A stretch of DNA of 64,000 nt from Parapusillimonas sp013416435 (lineage in GTDB: Bacteria > Pseudomonadota > Gammaproteobacteria > Burkholderiales > Burkholderiaceae_B), in assembly GCF_052180245.1 (NCBI RefSeq), contig NZ_CP197474.1, positions 1,116,001 to 1,180,000 of the forward strand. Direction: 5' to 3'. Below the pieces are notes generated by a model, which was given only the letters and a program-made list of their open reading frames with translations, had not been told where the DNA came from and ran no database searches. Made by a program: the position numbers and the translations under genes. This document shows positions 34,518 through 42,136 of the stretch, in pieces (the first letter of the stretch is position 1; each line of letters starts with the position of its first letter).

Positions 34518-34772
34518 ATGTACTCGGTCAACTGGTCAAACAAGGCGAAAAAGCAACTGCGCAAGATCGACCGGAAGGAACAGGGCACGATCATCGACGC
34601 CGTGGACGAGTTGGAAAGTTTCCCGAACGCCAAGAACGTCATCGCGTTGACCAAGCACGAATGCGGATACCGCATGCGCGTCGGCAACTATCGAGTCCTG
34701 TTCGACGCTGACACTGAAGTCAGGATCATCGAGATCCAGCAGGTCAAAAAGCGCGACGAGCAAACTTACTGA
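34518..34772 (+). CDS. RelE/ParE-superfamily toxin
   Basis: The 84-residue protein matches the RelE fold: YSVNWSNKAKKQLRKIDRKEQGTIIDAVDELESFP, then LTKHECGYRMRVGNYRVLFDADTEVRIIEIQQVKKRDEQTY. The central Arg-rich GYRMRVGNYRVLF strand is the usual active region. RelE toxins cleave mRNA on the ribosome. The gene has AAGGGG upstream and its own promoter/operator. It is transcribed opposite to the surrounding tail genes, as expected of an accessory moron. The antitoxin follows by 13 bp. Confidence 0.88.
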   Translation: MYSVNWSNKAKKQLRKIDRKEQGTIIDAVDELESFPNAKNVIALTKHECGYRMRVGNYRVLFDADTEVRIIEIQQVKKRDEQTY

Positions 34773-34785
34773 GCAGGAACCAGCC

Positions 34786-35133
34786 ATGGACACCAACCAC
34801 ACCATACTCGAAGCCAACGGCAAGCCAGCCTTCGTTGTGCTGCCCTACGATGAGTATCTGAAACTCACCGGCGGGGAAGCGCCTTCCGGCCGCATCCCCG
34901 CCGATGGCACCACCCCTCACGAGGTCATGCGCCTGTGCGTCAAGAACGACTGGAGCATGATCCGAGCCTGGCGCGAGCACCTGGGCCTGACGCAAGCAGA
35001 GATGGCGCGGCGCCTGGAGATTCGCCAGCCCAGCTATGCCGCGATGGAAGCGCCTGATGCCAAACCCAAGAAGGCAACACGGGAGCGTATTGCGGCGGCG
35101 ATGGGGCTTTCGTTGGAGCAATTGGACTTTTAA
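34786..35133 (+). CDS. Antitoxin with Phd/YefM-like N terminus and XRE domain
   Basis: The 115-residue protein has an N-terminal segment ILEANGKPAFVVLPYDEYLKLTGG like Phd/YefM antitoxins. A C-terminal XRE helix-turn-helix (MIRAWREHLGLTQAEMARRLEIRQPSYAAME) follows. It would neutralise the upstream RelE-type toxin and repress the shared promoter at the 34476-34500 dyad. Toxin-first order is usual for XRE-type antitoxins. The pair could stabilise the prophage or restrict other phages. Confidence 0.85.
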   Translation: MDTNHTILEANGKPAFVVLPYDEYLKLTGGEAPSGRIPADGTTPHEVMRLCVKNDWSMIRAWREHLGLTQAEMARRLEIRQPSYAAMEAPDAKPKKATRERIAAAMGLSLEQLDF

Positions 35134-35140
35134 CGCCCCA

Positions 35141-35922
35141 TCACTTCCCCGAAAACGCCCCCCGGAAACCCTCCCGTGTGAACGTCTTCGGCTCTCCGCC
35201 GCTGTTGGCATGTTCCAGGTACACATCATCCATCGCCCGGATCACCCGCCAGAAGCTGTGGAACTCATCCTCTGGCCAGCCATGGCAATGGATCCGCGCC
35301 GACATGTAGCTGATTCGTCCCGCCTGCATGCCGGCCGGCCGGTCCGTGTGAAGATCCCAGAACGCTGCGTACCATGATTGGGCGCCGTCCATGAACTCGG
35401 GCGGCCAGAGGCTGGCGGGAATCTCCTGGCCGAACCGCTCGAAATCCTCGCGCTCCTTCTCGGCGTTCGGATTCGAGAGGCGCCAGCTCAGGACGGCGAC
35501 GAGTTTTTTTCCAGTTCCTCAGTGGTTTCGTTCTGCAGATCGTCGACCTGCAAGGCTGCGTCCGTCACGAAGCCGACCAGGCGGTCGCCGTTGCGTGAGG
35601 TCAGCCACTTTCGGGCGAGGTCTTTGCTGTAAGGCACGGGCTTGCCGTTTTCCTTGATGCCATCCCAGTCCAGCAGAACGACTTCGACCAGCGTGTCGCG
35701 GGTGATCTGCGACAGCACTTCGGCCTTGATGTTGCCCTGGGCGTCGCGATCCTTGCGGGCCACACGGCGGAACTTGTTGTCGCGGTAGTTCTGCACCTTG
35801 CGGGACGATAGGCCGCGCACCTTCAGCTTCAGGGTGGGCGCGCCGATAATGTCGTCGATCCAGTGGCCGTCCTCGACAGATTCGATTGCCTGTTCGGGGA
35901 TGAGGATTTCATTGATGTCCAT
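35141..35922 (-). CDS. Frameshifted tail assembly chaperone (G-T-like fusion)
   Basis: Translation of the 144-residue G-like frame followed by a -1 shift at A AAA AAC (35509-35503) continues without a stop for 120 more codons: LVAVLSWRLSNPNAEKERED..., then SLWPPEFMDGAQSWYAAFWDL..., ending AFSGK. The product is about 260 residues. In lambda the analogous gpGT is made by a low-frequency -1 shift and binds the tape measure protein during tail assembly. No Shine-Dalgarno precedes the first ATG of the second frame (MDGAQ), supporting expression only as a fusion. Confidence 0.82.
35488..35922 (-). CDS. Tail assembly chaperone (G-like)
   Basis: The 144-residue protein begins MDINEILIPEQAIESVEDGHW. 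It has a beta-rich centre (TLKLKVRGLSSRKVQNYRD) and an acidic C-terminus ending EELEKNSSPS. It lies between the tail tube gene and the tape measure gene, the conserved position of gpG-like chaperones. Its 3' end contains the slippery heptamer described separately. Relatives coat the tape measure protein before tube polymerisation and are absent from the virion. Confidence 0.85.
   Translation of the reverse strand: MDINEILIPEQAIESVEDGHWIDDIIGAPTLKLKVRGLSSRKVQNYRDNKFRRVARKDRDAQGNIKAEVLSQITRDTLVEVVLLDWDGIKENGKPVPYSKDLARKWLTSRNGDRLVGFVTDAALQVDDLQNETTEELEKNSSPS
35503..35509 (-). promoter_or_regulatory. Programmed -1 ribosomal frameshift site A AAA AAC
   Basis: Leftward codons GAA AAA AAC near the end of the G-like gene place A AAA AAC exactly in the X XXY YYZ frame. 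A -1 slip joins the 120-codon downstream frame. The zero-frame stop is five codons later. Confidence 0.82.
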
Positions 35923-36007
35923 GCTATTTTCCTAAGGTTCACGGTTCCAAGTCGGGGCCGGACGGCGGAACCAAGTCCGTCCGACCCCTGGCCGCAGAGC
36001 GGTTTCT

Positions 36008-36721
36008 TTACACTTCGACGATGTTGCTGTCCACGGCGATGGACCAGTTGCGCAGATGCGCGGACGTGGCGCCCCCGCCCTGGCGCGCGCCAGGCAAGGC
36101 CAAGCCGTAGAACATGTCGGTCATGCCTGCGGGCGGTGCGGATGCCGTATGCGTGCCGCTGCCGGCCGCCGTCGTTGCGATACCTGCGCCTCCGGGTGTG
36201 GCGGCCACCGAGAACGCATCGGAAGTAAGGCCGGCGGCGATGACGTAATAGACCGTTCCGGCGGTCAGGCCGGTAGGCAGCGTGCCTGTGCTGGCAAACA
36301 CCACGGGCTGACCGGCGACGAGGCCGTGTCCTTGCCATGTCACGACACCGGGTTCGGCAACGCTGATCGTCACCGGGCCTTCAGGCATGCAATCAGCCCC
36401 CCATTCGATCTTGAATTGGTAAGGGTTGCAGTCTGCGATTGCTTCTTTGAACTTGATCTGGCCCGGGTCAAGCGCCATAGGCACGAACTGATTGTCCATC
36501 GTGCCGCCATTGACCGTCGTCTTGAACTTGCGCGTGCGCCGTTCGTTAATCAGGTCCTGCTCGCCAACGTTTTGGGTATCGCCCACAGCGCCGGCGTTCG
36601 CCCAGCCCCCCACTTCCATCCATGTTGCACCGGCGAAATCAGCCGCCGTCACAGTTCCTTTCGCGGTAACGCGACCGCCGATATAAAGCTTCGATCCAGA
36701 GATCGGATAAAGTCCGCTCAT
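36008..36721 (-). CDS. Major tail (tube) protein
   Basis: The 237-residue protein begins MSGLYPISGSKLYIGG. It has the tube-protein core (AGATWMEVGGWANAG..., INERRTRKFKTTVNGGTMDNQFVPM) and an insertion rich in Gly/Thr (VTWQGHGLVAGQPVVFASTGTLPTGLTAGTVYYV) that looks like a surface decoration domain. The core resumes with ADCNPYQF-type and HLRNWSIAVDSNIVEV elements. It would polymerise into the non-contractile tube. AGGAG precedes the ATG. A terminator hairpin lies just upstream at 36739-36762. Confidence 0.85.
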   Translation of the reverse strand: MSGLYPISGSKLYIGGRVTAKGTVTAADFAGATWMEVGGWANAGAVGDTQNVGEQDLINERRTRKFKTTVNGGTMDNQFVPMALDPGQIKFKEAIADCNPYQFKIEWGADCMPEGPVTISVAEPGVVTWQGHGLVAGQPVVFASTGTLPTGLTAGTVYYVIAAGLTSDAFSVAATPGGAGIATTAAGSGTHTASAPPAGMTDMFYGLALPGARQGGGATSAHLRNWSIAVDSNIVEV

Positions 36722-36738
36722 AATGTTTGCTCCTGCGC

Positions 36739-36762
36739 AAAAAAAATGCCCCGTGAGGGGCA
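36739..36762 (-). terminator. Terminator hairpin upstream of the tail tube gene
   Basis: Leftward reading: TGCCCC-TCAC-GGGGCA followed by eight T. It lies between the stop of the small CxxC gene and the tail tube gene, and may set relative levels of head and tail transcripts. Confidence 0.8.
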
Positions 36763-36763
36763 G

Positions 36764-36961
36764 TTAACCGGCAGCGCCGGAATCTTTGGTTTCGGCTCGT
36801 TTGGGCCGAGGTTTTTCCCGGGCCTCCACGACGCCTGTCTTTTTCTTCAGGCCAACAGCCTCCGCCGTGCCTTTCGCGACATGGCCGACAGCCTCTTTGA
36901 TCTTCGCGTTCAGAAACGCGTCGCGCGCAAGCCGGCGCCGGGCTTCACAATCAGGACACAT
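36764..36961 (-). CDS. Small CxxC-containing phage protein
   Basis: The 65-residue protein starts MCPDCEARRRLARDAFLNAKI and has a Lys/Arg-rich C-terminal half (VGLKKKTGVVEAREKPRPKRAETKD). The single CPDC pair could bind metal with a partner. AAAGGAG precedes the ATG at an ideal distance, and a longer upstream frame was rejected. It lies between the tail terminator gene and the tube gene. Function is unknown. Confidence 0.6.
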   Translation of the reverse strand: MCPDCEARRRLARDAFLNAKIKEAVGHVAKGTAEAVGLKKKTGVVEAREKPRPKRAETKDSGAAG

Positions 36962-36972
36962 AGGTCTCTCCT

Positions 36973-37398
36973 TTAAGCAAAACACTGCCAGGGCACGCGC
37001 ACCGGAACCGTCCAGTACCCGTTGTCCTCGTAGCCTTCCTGGACGTGCGGGTACGACGTCACCGCCACGCACACGCCCGCGTACCGCATCTCCGTGCCGT
37101 CCTTGAAGTGCTCGGCAATGCTCGCCGCAATCTGGTCGTAGACGGACACGTCCTGGCCCAGCGGGTGCACCAGCGTGATCATGAGTGACCCAGTGCGTTC
37201 GTGCGGCTTGCCGTCTGCAATGAGGTGGCGGACAGGGGCCACGGTGACGCGCCCGATGCGCAGGTAGGGCTGCGGCAGGCCGCCGGCACCGGCGACCTCG
37301 AACACTTGCCCCGGCCAGGCTTTCGCATACGCCAGCGGCAGCGTGTCGATACGGGACTTCAGCGCCAGCCAGATCGACGTTTCAACTTTCGCGCTCAT
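36973..37398 (-). CDS. Tail terminator / minor tail protein
   Basis: The 141-residue protein (MSAKVETSIWLALKSRIDTLPLAYAKAWPGQVFEV..., ending TVPVRVPWQCFA) has the size, position and beta-rich pattern of phage tail terminator proteins such as DUF4128-type. They cap the tube and join it to the head connector. It overlaps the upstream gp10-like gene by ATGA. Assignment rests on pattern and gene order. Confidence 0.7.
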   Translation of the reverse strand: MSAKVETSIWLALKSRIDTLPLAYAKAWPGQVFEVAGAGGLPQPYLRIGRVTVAPVRHLIADGKPHERTGSLMITLVHPLGQDVSVYDQIAASIAEHFKDGTEMRYAGVCVAVTSYPHVQEGYEDNGYWTVPVRVPWQCFA

Positions 37399-37841
37399 CT
37401 GCTCTCCACTGATGCCTGTATCTCGGCTGCGGCCCTGGCAACAATCTGCTGCCAGTTCGCGATAGCCCCTTCTACAAAGTAGTCGCCGGGCTCATTAAAA
37501 ACGCGGCCCAATACGTCAGCGCCGACAAAGCCATAGTTCCTGCGCCTGGCGTAGATGGCCTGGTAGCCCAGCCATACGGATTGGTTGAGCTCAAGCGTCG
37601 CTGTGATAGCGCCAACGTTGCTGCCAGCCGTAGGCGTCTCACTGGCCTTGGGCATGCCTTCGGTCGACGCCAGCAACGAGCGAGCCAGATTTCCAGTCAG
37701 AAACGGCAGGCGTCCGCCGTTGGGCTTGGTGTCAACCATTTCTTCAGCCAAGAGCTCTACAGACCGGCGATGCACGGCCTGAATGCGGTCTTTGGACTCC
37801 GCAGCCCATGCGCCGATCGCTGCGCTGAACGAATTCGTCAT
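37395..37841 (-). CDS. HK97 gp10-like head-tail/minor tail component
   Basis: The 148-residue protein starts MTNSFSAAIGAWAAESKDRIQAVHRRSVELLAEEMV. It has the typical RLPFLTGNLARSLLAS and late YQAIYARRRNYGF segments of HK97-gp10/lambda-Z-like tail completion proteins. It sits between the head morphogenesis gene and the tail terminator and overlaps both by 4 bp. It probably closes the head-tail interface. Confidence 0.78.
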   Translation of the reverse strand: MTNSFSAAIGAWAAESKDRIQAVHRRSVELLAEEMVDTKPNGGRLPFLTGNLARSLLASTEGMPKASETPTAGSNVGAITATLELNQSVWLGYQAIYARRRNYGFVGADVLGRVFNEPGDYFVEGAIANWQQIVARAAAEIQASVESR

Positions 37842-38905
37842 TTCAGCCCCGCTCCGTGATCAATCCGAAACTCAGTGTCGCAGCCGCATCTGATGACATG
37901 CTTGGCGCCGCCGGCGGGGTCATGCGCATGTTGCATAGCCACGCCATCCGGGAATTCGAACGGCGTATCAAGGCCGCGCACCTGATGGCCACTCATAGCC
38001 CGATGGTCAGGGCGGTGGAACTTGTCGGCTCCGCGGCGGTGACGCCATGTTTTGATGACGTTCGCCGGTGAAATTCCCTGCGTTTCGACCAACTGCCGCC
38101 ATTCTTCCATCCTGGCCGACATGACCGCGTTTCCGGTTTCGGTTTCTGCGATCGTATTTGCCCGATCTTTGAGCAGCGCATTCTTGTACTGACGCTCGCT
38201 GATGAGGCGATCAGCCTCCGGTACATGCGTGTCAGCTTTGTAAGCCCGGATGATGCGCTGCGCCGTGGCTTTGTTGACCCGATAGCGCAACGACAAATTG
38301 CCGTCTGCATGCTCAATAACGAGGCTGCGCACGCCGTCCGCCGTTCGCATCCCCTCGACGACCGCCTGCAGCCGTGCGGCGCGCGGTCCGTCAAGACCCA
38401 AAATGCCGCCCGCGCGCAGGCCACCGGGACCCAAGGCACGGCCGGCCAAGTCCAGAGCGATGCCGTGAGGGTGCGCGCCACGAGCGTAGCCCGCTTCGAT
38501 CAGCGCGCGGGCCACCTGAATCTGTTCGCTGGAAAATCCCACCACCTTATTGGCTACGTTCTGCGCGATCCATTCCTGGGCGCGCGGATTTGTCATCCGG
38601 AACCGGATACCGATTTCGGCAATACCAGCCTGCCGGATCTGCGCTGCGGTCGAAGCGCCCGCCTTGGCGTAGACCTCCGTCATGGTCGACGAATATTCGG
38701 ACCACGCTGCCGGATCGATGTTCAGGGCCGCCACGGCGCGATCAATGTCTCGCTGCTCCAGTGCGTCCAGCAGGGCGCGCCAATCCACGTTGCTTTGCAG
38801 ATCGGTGACGCTAGCCATAAACGCCCTATGGACCTCGGGAGTTAACTCAGCTATGAGTTCGGCAAACTGGCGCGCTTGCGAGAGGGTGGGGCGACTGGCA
38901 GCCAT
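37838..38905 (-). CDS. SPP1 gp7 / Mu F-like head morphogenesis protein
   Basis: The 355-residue protein has a helical N-terminal half and a C-terminal Mu-F/SPP1-gp7-like domain with ALLKDRANTIAETETGNAVMSARM..., KTWRHRRGADKFHRPDHRAMSG and a terminal HVIRCGCDTEF with the conserved Cys pair. Members bind the portal and are minor head components. Here it lies downstream of the connector genes rather than directly after the portal, a less usual position. It overlaps the following gene by ATGA. Confidence 0.82.
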   Translation of the reverse strand: MAASRPTLSQARQFAELIAELTPEVHRAFMASVTDLQSNVDWRALLDALEQRDIDRAVAALNIDPAAWSEYSSTMTEVYAKAGASTAAQIRQAGIAEIGIRFRMTNPRAQEWIAQNVANKVVGFSSEQIQVARALIEAGYARGAHPHGIALDLAGRALGPGGLRAGGILGLDGPRAARLQAVVEGMRTADGVRSLVIEHADGNLSLRYRVNKATAQRIIRAYKADTHVPEADRLISERQYKNALLKDRANTIAETETGNAVMSARMEEWRQLVETQGISPANVIKTWRHRRGADKFHRPDHRAMSGHQVRGLDTPFEFPDGVAMQHAHDPAGGAKHVIRCGCDTEFRIDHGAGLK

Positions 38906-38906
38906 A

Positions 38907-39299
38907 TTACCCTCGGATGAAGAACTTGACGGCGGACGGAGTGCCTGCGGCCGGTATTTTCTCGACCGCCAGCACGATCACCGGCCTTTCATCCACGGCC
39001 AGCGTGTCGCCAGCGGTGTACTCAATGGCCGGCACCTCGCAGATGGCCACGCGGTCGGTCGCCAGCAGCACGGCGCTGCCCATCTCTGTACCTACCAGCC
39101 GCGCATCCACGCCGCGCACGGCGCAGCGAAGGGTTTCGGTTTGCTTGGTGGGCTCGACCGGCTCCCAGGGCTTGGTGGGGTCGGACACGCCTGGCGTGGT
39201 ATGCGTCAGAGTGATGGCGCCTTGACCAAGGCCGCCCTGGCCCGTGGGGGCCAGCAGGTCGCGGGCCATCTTGGCCATGTCTGCGTAAAAATCGGCCAT
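38907..39299 (-). CDS. Head-tail connector (stopper-like) protein
   Basis: The 130-residue protein begins MADFYADMAKMARDLLAPTG. It has beta-rich segments (ETLRCAVRGVDARLVGTEM, ATDRVAICEVPAIEYTAGDTLAVDERPVIVLAVEKI) like head-closure/stopper proteins. The start was chosen so that it abuts the upstream gene's stop by ATGA; the 17-residue extension upstream was rejected. Function is inferred from position between the DnaT-like adaptor and the gp7-like gene. Confidence 0.65.
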   Translation of the reverse strand: MADFYADMAKMARDLLAPTGQGGLGQGAITLTHTTPGVSDPTKPWEPVEPTKQTETLRCAVRGVDARLVGTEMGSAVLLATDRVAICEVPAIEYTAGDTLAVDERPVIVLAVEKIPAAGTPSAVKFFIRG

Positions 39300-39802
39300 C
39301 AGATCACCCTGAACAACCTGGCCGCGCTGCGTACGTTCGAGCAGAACCACGGCGTCAGCATGCCATTGATGATGGAGTCCGATGGCATCCCAGGGGCCAC
39401 TGAAGACCCGGCGGCGTCGGATGCGGCGAAGAACTCGCGCTCAATAGAGTCCACCTTTTCTCGCCGTGTTTGCCGGGTAGAGTCGACGCCCACCGTCGCC
39501 CATCCACCCTCAGTTGTCGCCTGCAGGTAGGCGGCCCGGTAGCTGGCGCTGACCCAGGCGGGTGGAACCAGATCGTTCGGTACCGGCTGGCCGTTAACCC
39601 GATGCCCGACGCGCGGCCAGGCACGCTCCTGCTCGAAACCGCCGGCGCGCTGGCTGCATTGCAGCGCGTGCTCATATGCCGCATCGACATAATCAGAGCC
39701 GATCTGGCGCAGCACCGCGAGCGTAGGTGCGCCAACGGGCAGTGCTAGACCCTGGCCGGAGAGCCACGTCTGGAAGCCGTCGTCGTTGCCGTAACCCGCC
39801 AT
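39299..39802 (-). CDS. DnaT-like head-tail adaptor protein
   Basis: The 167-residue protein begins MAGYGNDDGFQTWLSGQGL. It has the conserved LRQIGSDYVDAAYEH...WPRVGHRVNGQPVPNDLVPPAWVSASYRAAYLQA core of the phage family annotated as putative DnaT-like ssDNA-binding (DnaT_2). In phages it lies among connector genes and is more likely an adaptor than a replication protein. The start is the ATG giving this canonical N terminus; an Arg-rich upstream extension was rejected. Confidence 0.75.
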   Translation of the reverse strand: MAGYGNDDGFQTWLSGQGLALPVGAPTLAVLRQIGSDYVDAAYEHALQCSQRAGGFEQERAWPRVGHRVNGQPVPNDLVPPAWVSASYRAAYLQATTEGGWATVGVDSTRQTRREKVDSIEREFFAASDAAGSSVAPGMPSDSIINGMLTPWFCSNVRSAARLFRVI

Positions 39803-39803
39803 G

Positions 39804-40034
39804 TCAATCTTTCTCCGCCACGCCGGTAGGCGCCGCAGGTTGAGTCGCTGTCTTACGCGCCGCAGGTTTCGCGGGGGCATCGTCCTCAATACGGAAATAG
39901 CCCACCGCTCGATAGTGGCTCACGTGCTGTGGATGTGGATCAATGCTGACGGAGCCGCGCGCCGCAAGCCGAACGGTCTTGCCCTTGGCGTCCAGCAGGT
40001 CGTAAGGGCTGTTCGTCAGGTTGGTAATTCGCAT
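39804..40034 (-). CDS. Small hypothetical head protein
   Basis: The 76-residue protein (MRITNLTNSPYDLLDAKGKTVRLAARGSVSI...) has a short beta-rich N-terminal half. Its C-terminal tail is Ala/Pro/Lys-rich (AKPAARKTATQPAAPTGVAEKD). It lies between the capsid gene and the connector genes, the spot where short capsid-associated proteins often occur. It ends one base before the adaptor gene's ATG. No specific function can be assigned. Confidence 0.6.
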   Translation of the reverse strand: MRITNLTNSPYDLLDAKGKTVRLAARGSVSIDPHPQHVSHYRAVGYFRIEDDAPAKPAARKTATQPAAPTGVAEKD

Positions 40035-40083
40035 TGCGATGTCCTTTTCAACGGGGCCCAGCGCATCGCCAGGCCCCTATCCA

Positions 40084-41088
40084 TCAACCCGCCGGTGCGG
40101 GCGACACGCCGTCCAGGAAGCGCAGCGCGCCGTCACGGATCAGCGTGAGCTGACCCACCCGGCCTATGCCCGGGATCTGCCACTGAAGTGGACCGTGCTG
40201 GTGGATATCCAGAAAACGGTACGGCATGGGCATCGGGAACTCGATGGCGTCCTGAGAGTTTCGGTACCCCACCGCACGGCCCTGGCCAGCCAGGTTCGGG
40301 CTGGAGAGTGTTGCGGCAACCGCCAGCGCCGGCAGTTCGCGAATGGTGATAGGGCGCCCCGTGCGCTGCGTGTACACATTGTTGGCGACGAAATACTGGT
40401 AGATCGTCATGTTGGGCGCCGTGACGCCGTAGGGCGTGTTGGTGATGTGCTGCAGCGCGAGCGGCGGCAGCAGGATCGTGTCGCCGATGAGTGAGGCCAG
40501 GATGCCGGTGGCGCTGGGCGGGCCTTGCAGCAGCTGGTTCATCTCGGTCACGATCTGATCGGGCGTTTTGAGCCCCACGCCGTTCGCATCAACCCAGTTG
40601 CGTGCCGAGCCGGTGCCGTTGTTGGGCGATGCGGCGGGCGTGACCCCCGCCTTGTTTATCAGGCCAGTCCACCCCGTATGGCCGCCGCCGTACAGCGCGG
40701 TTTCGGCGCAGAAGATATCCGCAGCCTGGCGCGCCGCAATCGCCTTGCGAGCCGTCAGCGGGAAGCCAGCGTGCATGGCCTTGCCGAGTTCTTCTACGTT
40801 GTAGCCGTAGCCTACGGCGTACATGGCGAAATCCACGCCGACCGAGATCAGGCTGACGTCGGCCTTGGGCACGTCTTCGGCCCAGCCGGACTGCCATTTG
40901 GCAGCGCCAGCCATGTCGCCGATCTGAAAGTCAACGCCAGACGCCCACTCGGGGTAGTCGGTGTTGACGGGGACCAGGGCCGCATAATCGACCAGGTCGT
41001 ATTCGACGTTGAAGGCGCGAGCAGACTGTACGTGTGTCTGCTGGCGCAGGAAGTTGAGCGCTTGCGCGTCGGTGATGGTTTGAGGCAT
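40084..41088 (-). CDS. Major capsid protein (DUF2184-type)
   Basis: The 334-residue protein (MPQTITDAQALNFLRQQTHVQSARAFNVEYDLVDYAALVPVNTDYPEWASGVDF...) matches the DUF2184-type major capsid pattern. It has ARQAADIFCAETALYGGGHTGWTGLINKAGV and a late FPMPMPYRFLDIHQHGPLQWQIPGIGRVG, consistent with an HK97-like fold. It follows the protease/scaffold and decoration genes as usual. It would form the icosahedral shell. Confidence 0.85.
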   Translation of the reverse strand: MPQTITDAQALNFLRQQTHVQSARAFNVEYDLVDYAALVPVNTDYPEWASGVDFQIGDMAGAAKWQSGWAEDVPKADVSLISVGVDFAMYAVGYGYNVEELGKAMHAGFPLTARKAIAARQAADIFCAETALYGGGHTGWTGLINKAGVTPAASPNNGTGSARNWVDANGVGLKTPDQIVTEMNQLLQGPPSATGILASLIGDTILLPPLALQHITNTPYGVTAPNMTIYQYFVANNVYTQRTGRPITIRELPALAVAATLSSPNLAGQGRAVGYRNSQDAIEFPMPMPYRFLDIHQHGPLQWQIPGIGRVGQLTLIRDGALRFLDGVSPAPAG

Positions 41089-41101
41089 GTCTTGCGCTCC
41101 T

Positions 41102-41599
41102 TTAGGTTGCGGCAGTCACGTTGGCGGCGCCGGGCAGTACGCGGATGCGCAATGCGACGGGCTCGCCTTCGGCGGCGGATTCGTCGAATTCGCAGGTAGG
41201 CAGCGGCAGGCGACCTGCAGCGGTCGCGCCGTGATACTTGCGGGTGGCGGGGTCGTAGAATGGCGTGGCGCCGGCCGTAACGCTCGCTCCGGCCAGCACG
41301 AAAACCGTGCCCATGTCGGCAACGCCCAGGGTGTCGCCCACGCGGAACGTAGCCGCGCCGTCAGAGGTGGGGGTGCCCAACATATCGACAGTGCCCAGGG
41401 CGATGCCGATAAAACGGTTGGCGGTCGTCAGCGGAACGACGTCCATGTCGCCAGTGCCCTTCATCAGCGGCACAGCAGCGGCGAAGGACGAGCCAGCAAA
41501 GCCAGTGCGGGCGTTGTCCTCTTCCATGTTTGCCCAGGTGCCGATGATGCCACGGGCGGGCTTGAATCGGTTTGCGGCGTTGGGGATTAAAGCGGCCAT
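41102..41599 (-). CDS. Capsid decoration / structural cement-like protein
   Basis: The 165-residue protein (MAALIPNAANRFKPARGIIGTWANM..., VLAGASVTAGATPFYDPATRKYHG) is beta-rich with repeats of Gly/Thr/Ala. The segment around GTVFVLAGASVTAGATPFYD is typical of phage cement proteins related to gp24/DUF2190. It lies between the protease/scaffold and capsid genes, where decoration proteins are normally encoded. It probably stabilises the mature shell. Confidence 0.75.
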   Translation of the reverse strand: MAALIPNAANRFKPARGIIGTWANMEEDNARTGFAGSSFAAAVPLMKGTGDMDVVPLTTANRFIGIALGTVDMLGTPTSDGAATFRVGDTLGVADMGTVFVLAGASVTAGATPFYDPATRKYHGATAAGRLPLPTCEFDESAAEGEPVALRIRVLPGAANVTAAT

Positions 41600-41602
41600 G
41601 AT

Positions 41603-42136
41603 TTAGCCCTCCTTCTTGGACTGACGGTTCAGGCGAGCGACGTAGCCGGCCTGTGCGTCGTTGACGACGTTGGTGTCGGTGGACTGGATGCCGCGCGAGA
41701 TGGCATCCGCCACCGGGTTCGCGGGCTTGGCGTCCTTGGCGATGGCCTTGAACATGCCGGTGATTTCCGCCTCGCTGGCATCCTTGACCATTTCATCGCC
41801 AAGCTTGGCCGAGACGGCGGCCTTGCGCAGATCGGCATCGGATTTGCCGGCTACATCGATCTTGGCATCAATCGCCTTGACGGCCTCGACCAGTGCAGCA
41901 CGATCAGCGACGAGCTTGTCAACGTCGATCTTGGCGGCGTCCTGGGCGGTTTGCAGATCAGCCTTCAGTTTGCCGATTTGCTCGTCTTTTGCGGCGATGG
42001 CGGCGGCATGCGCGGTGTTGGCGTCGGCAAGCGCCTTGGCGGCATCCGTTTTGAACTGCTCGATAGCAGCCACGTCGGTAACGGCAACCTGGACGGCCTT
42101 GTCGCCCAGGACCACCGTCTTGAGTTGGTCAGTCAT
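41603..42136 (-). CDS. Nested scaffolding protein from an internal start
   Basis: Met200 of the protease-scaffold protein (MTDQLKTVVLGDKAVQV) is preceded by a strong AAGGAGG four bases before ATG. Independent initiation would yield a 177-residue protein holding only the coiled-coil scaffold and C-terminal core-binding tail. This is the arrangement of lambda C/Nu3. The site falls exactly in the hinge between domains, supporting it as a real start. Confidence 0.75.
   Translation of the reverse strand: MTDQLKTVVLGDKAVQVAVTDVAAIEQFKTDAAKALADANTAHAAAIAAKDEQIGKLKADLQTAQDAAKIDVDKLVADRAALVEAVKAIDAKIDVAGKSDADLRKAAVSAKLGDEMVKDASEAEITGMFKAIAKDAKPANPVADAISRGIQSTDTNVVNDAQAGYVARLNRQSKKEG

Noticed and set aside
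35141..35392. Independent small gene starting at MDGAQSWY
   Set aside because: No ribosome site precedes it, and the frame is continuous with the -1 frameshift from the G-like gene.
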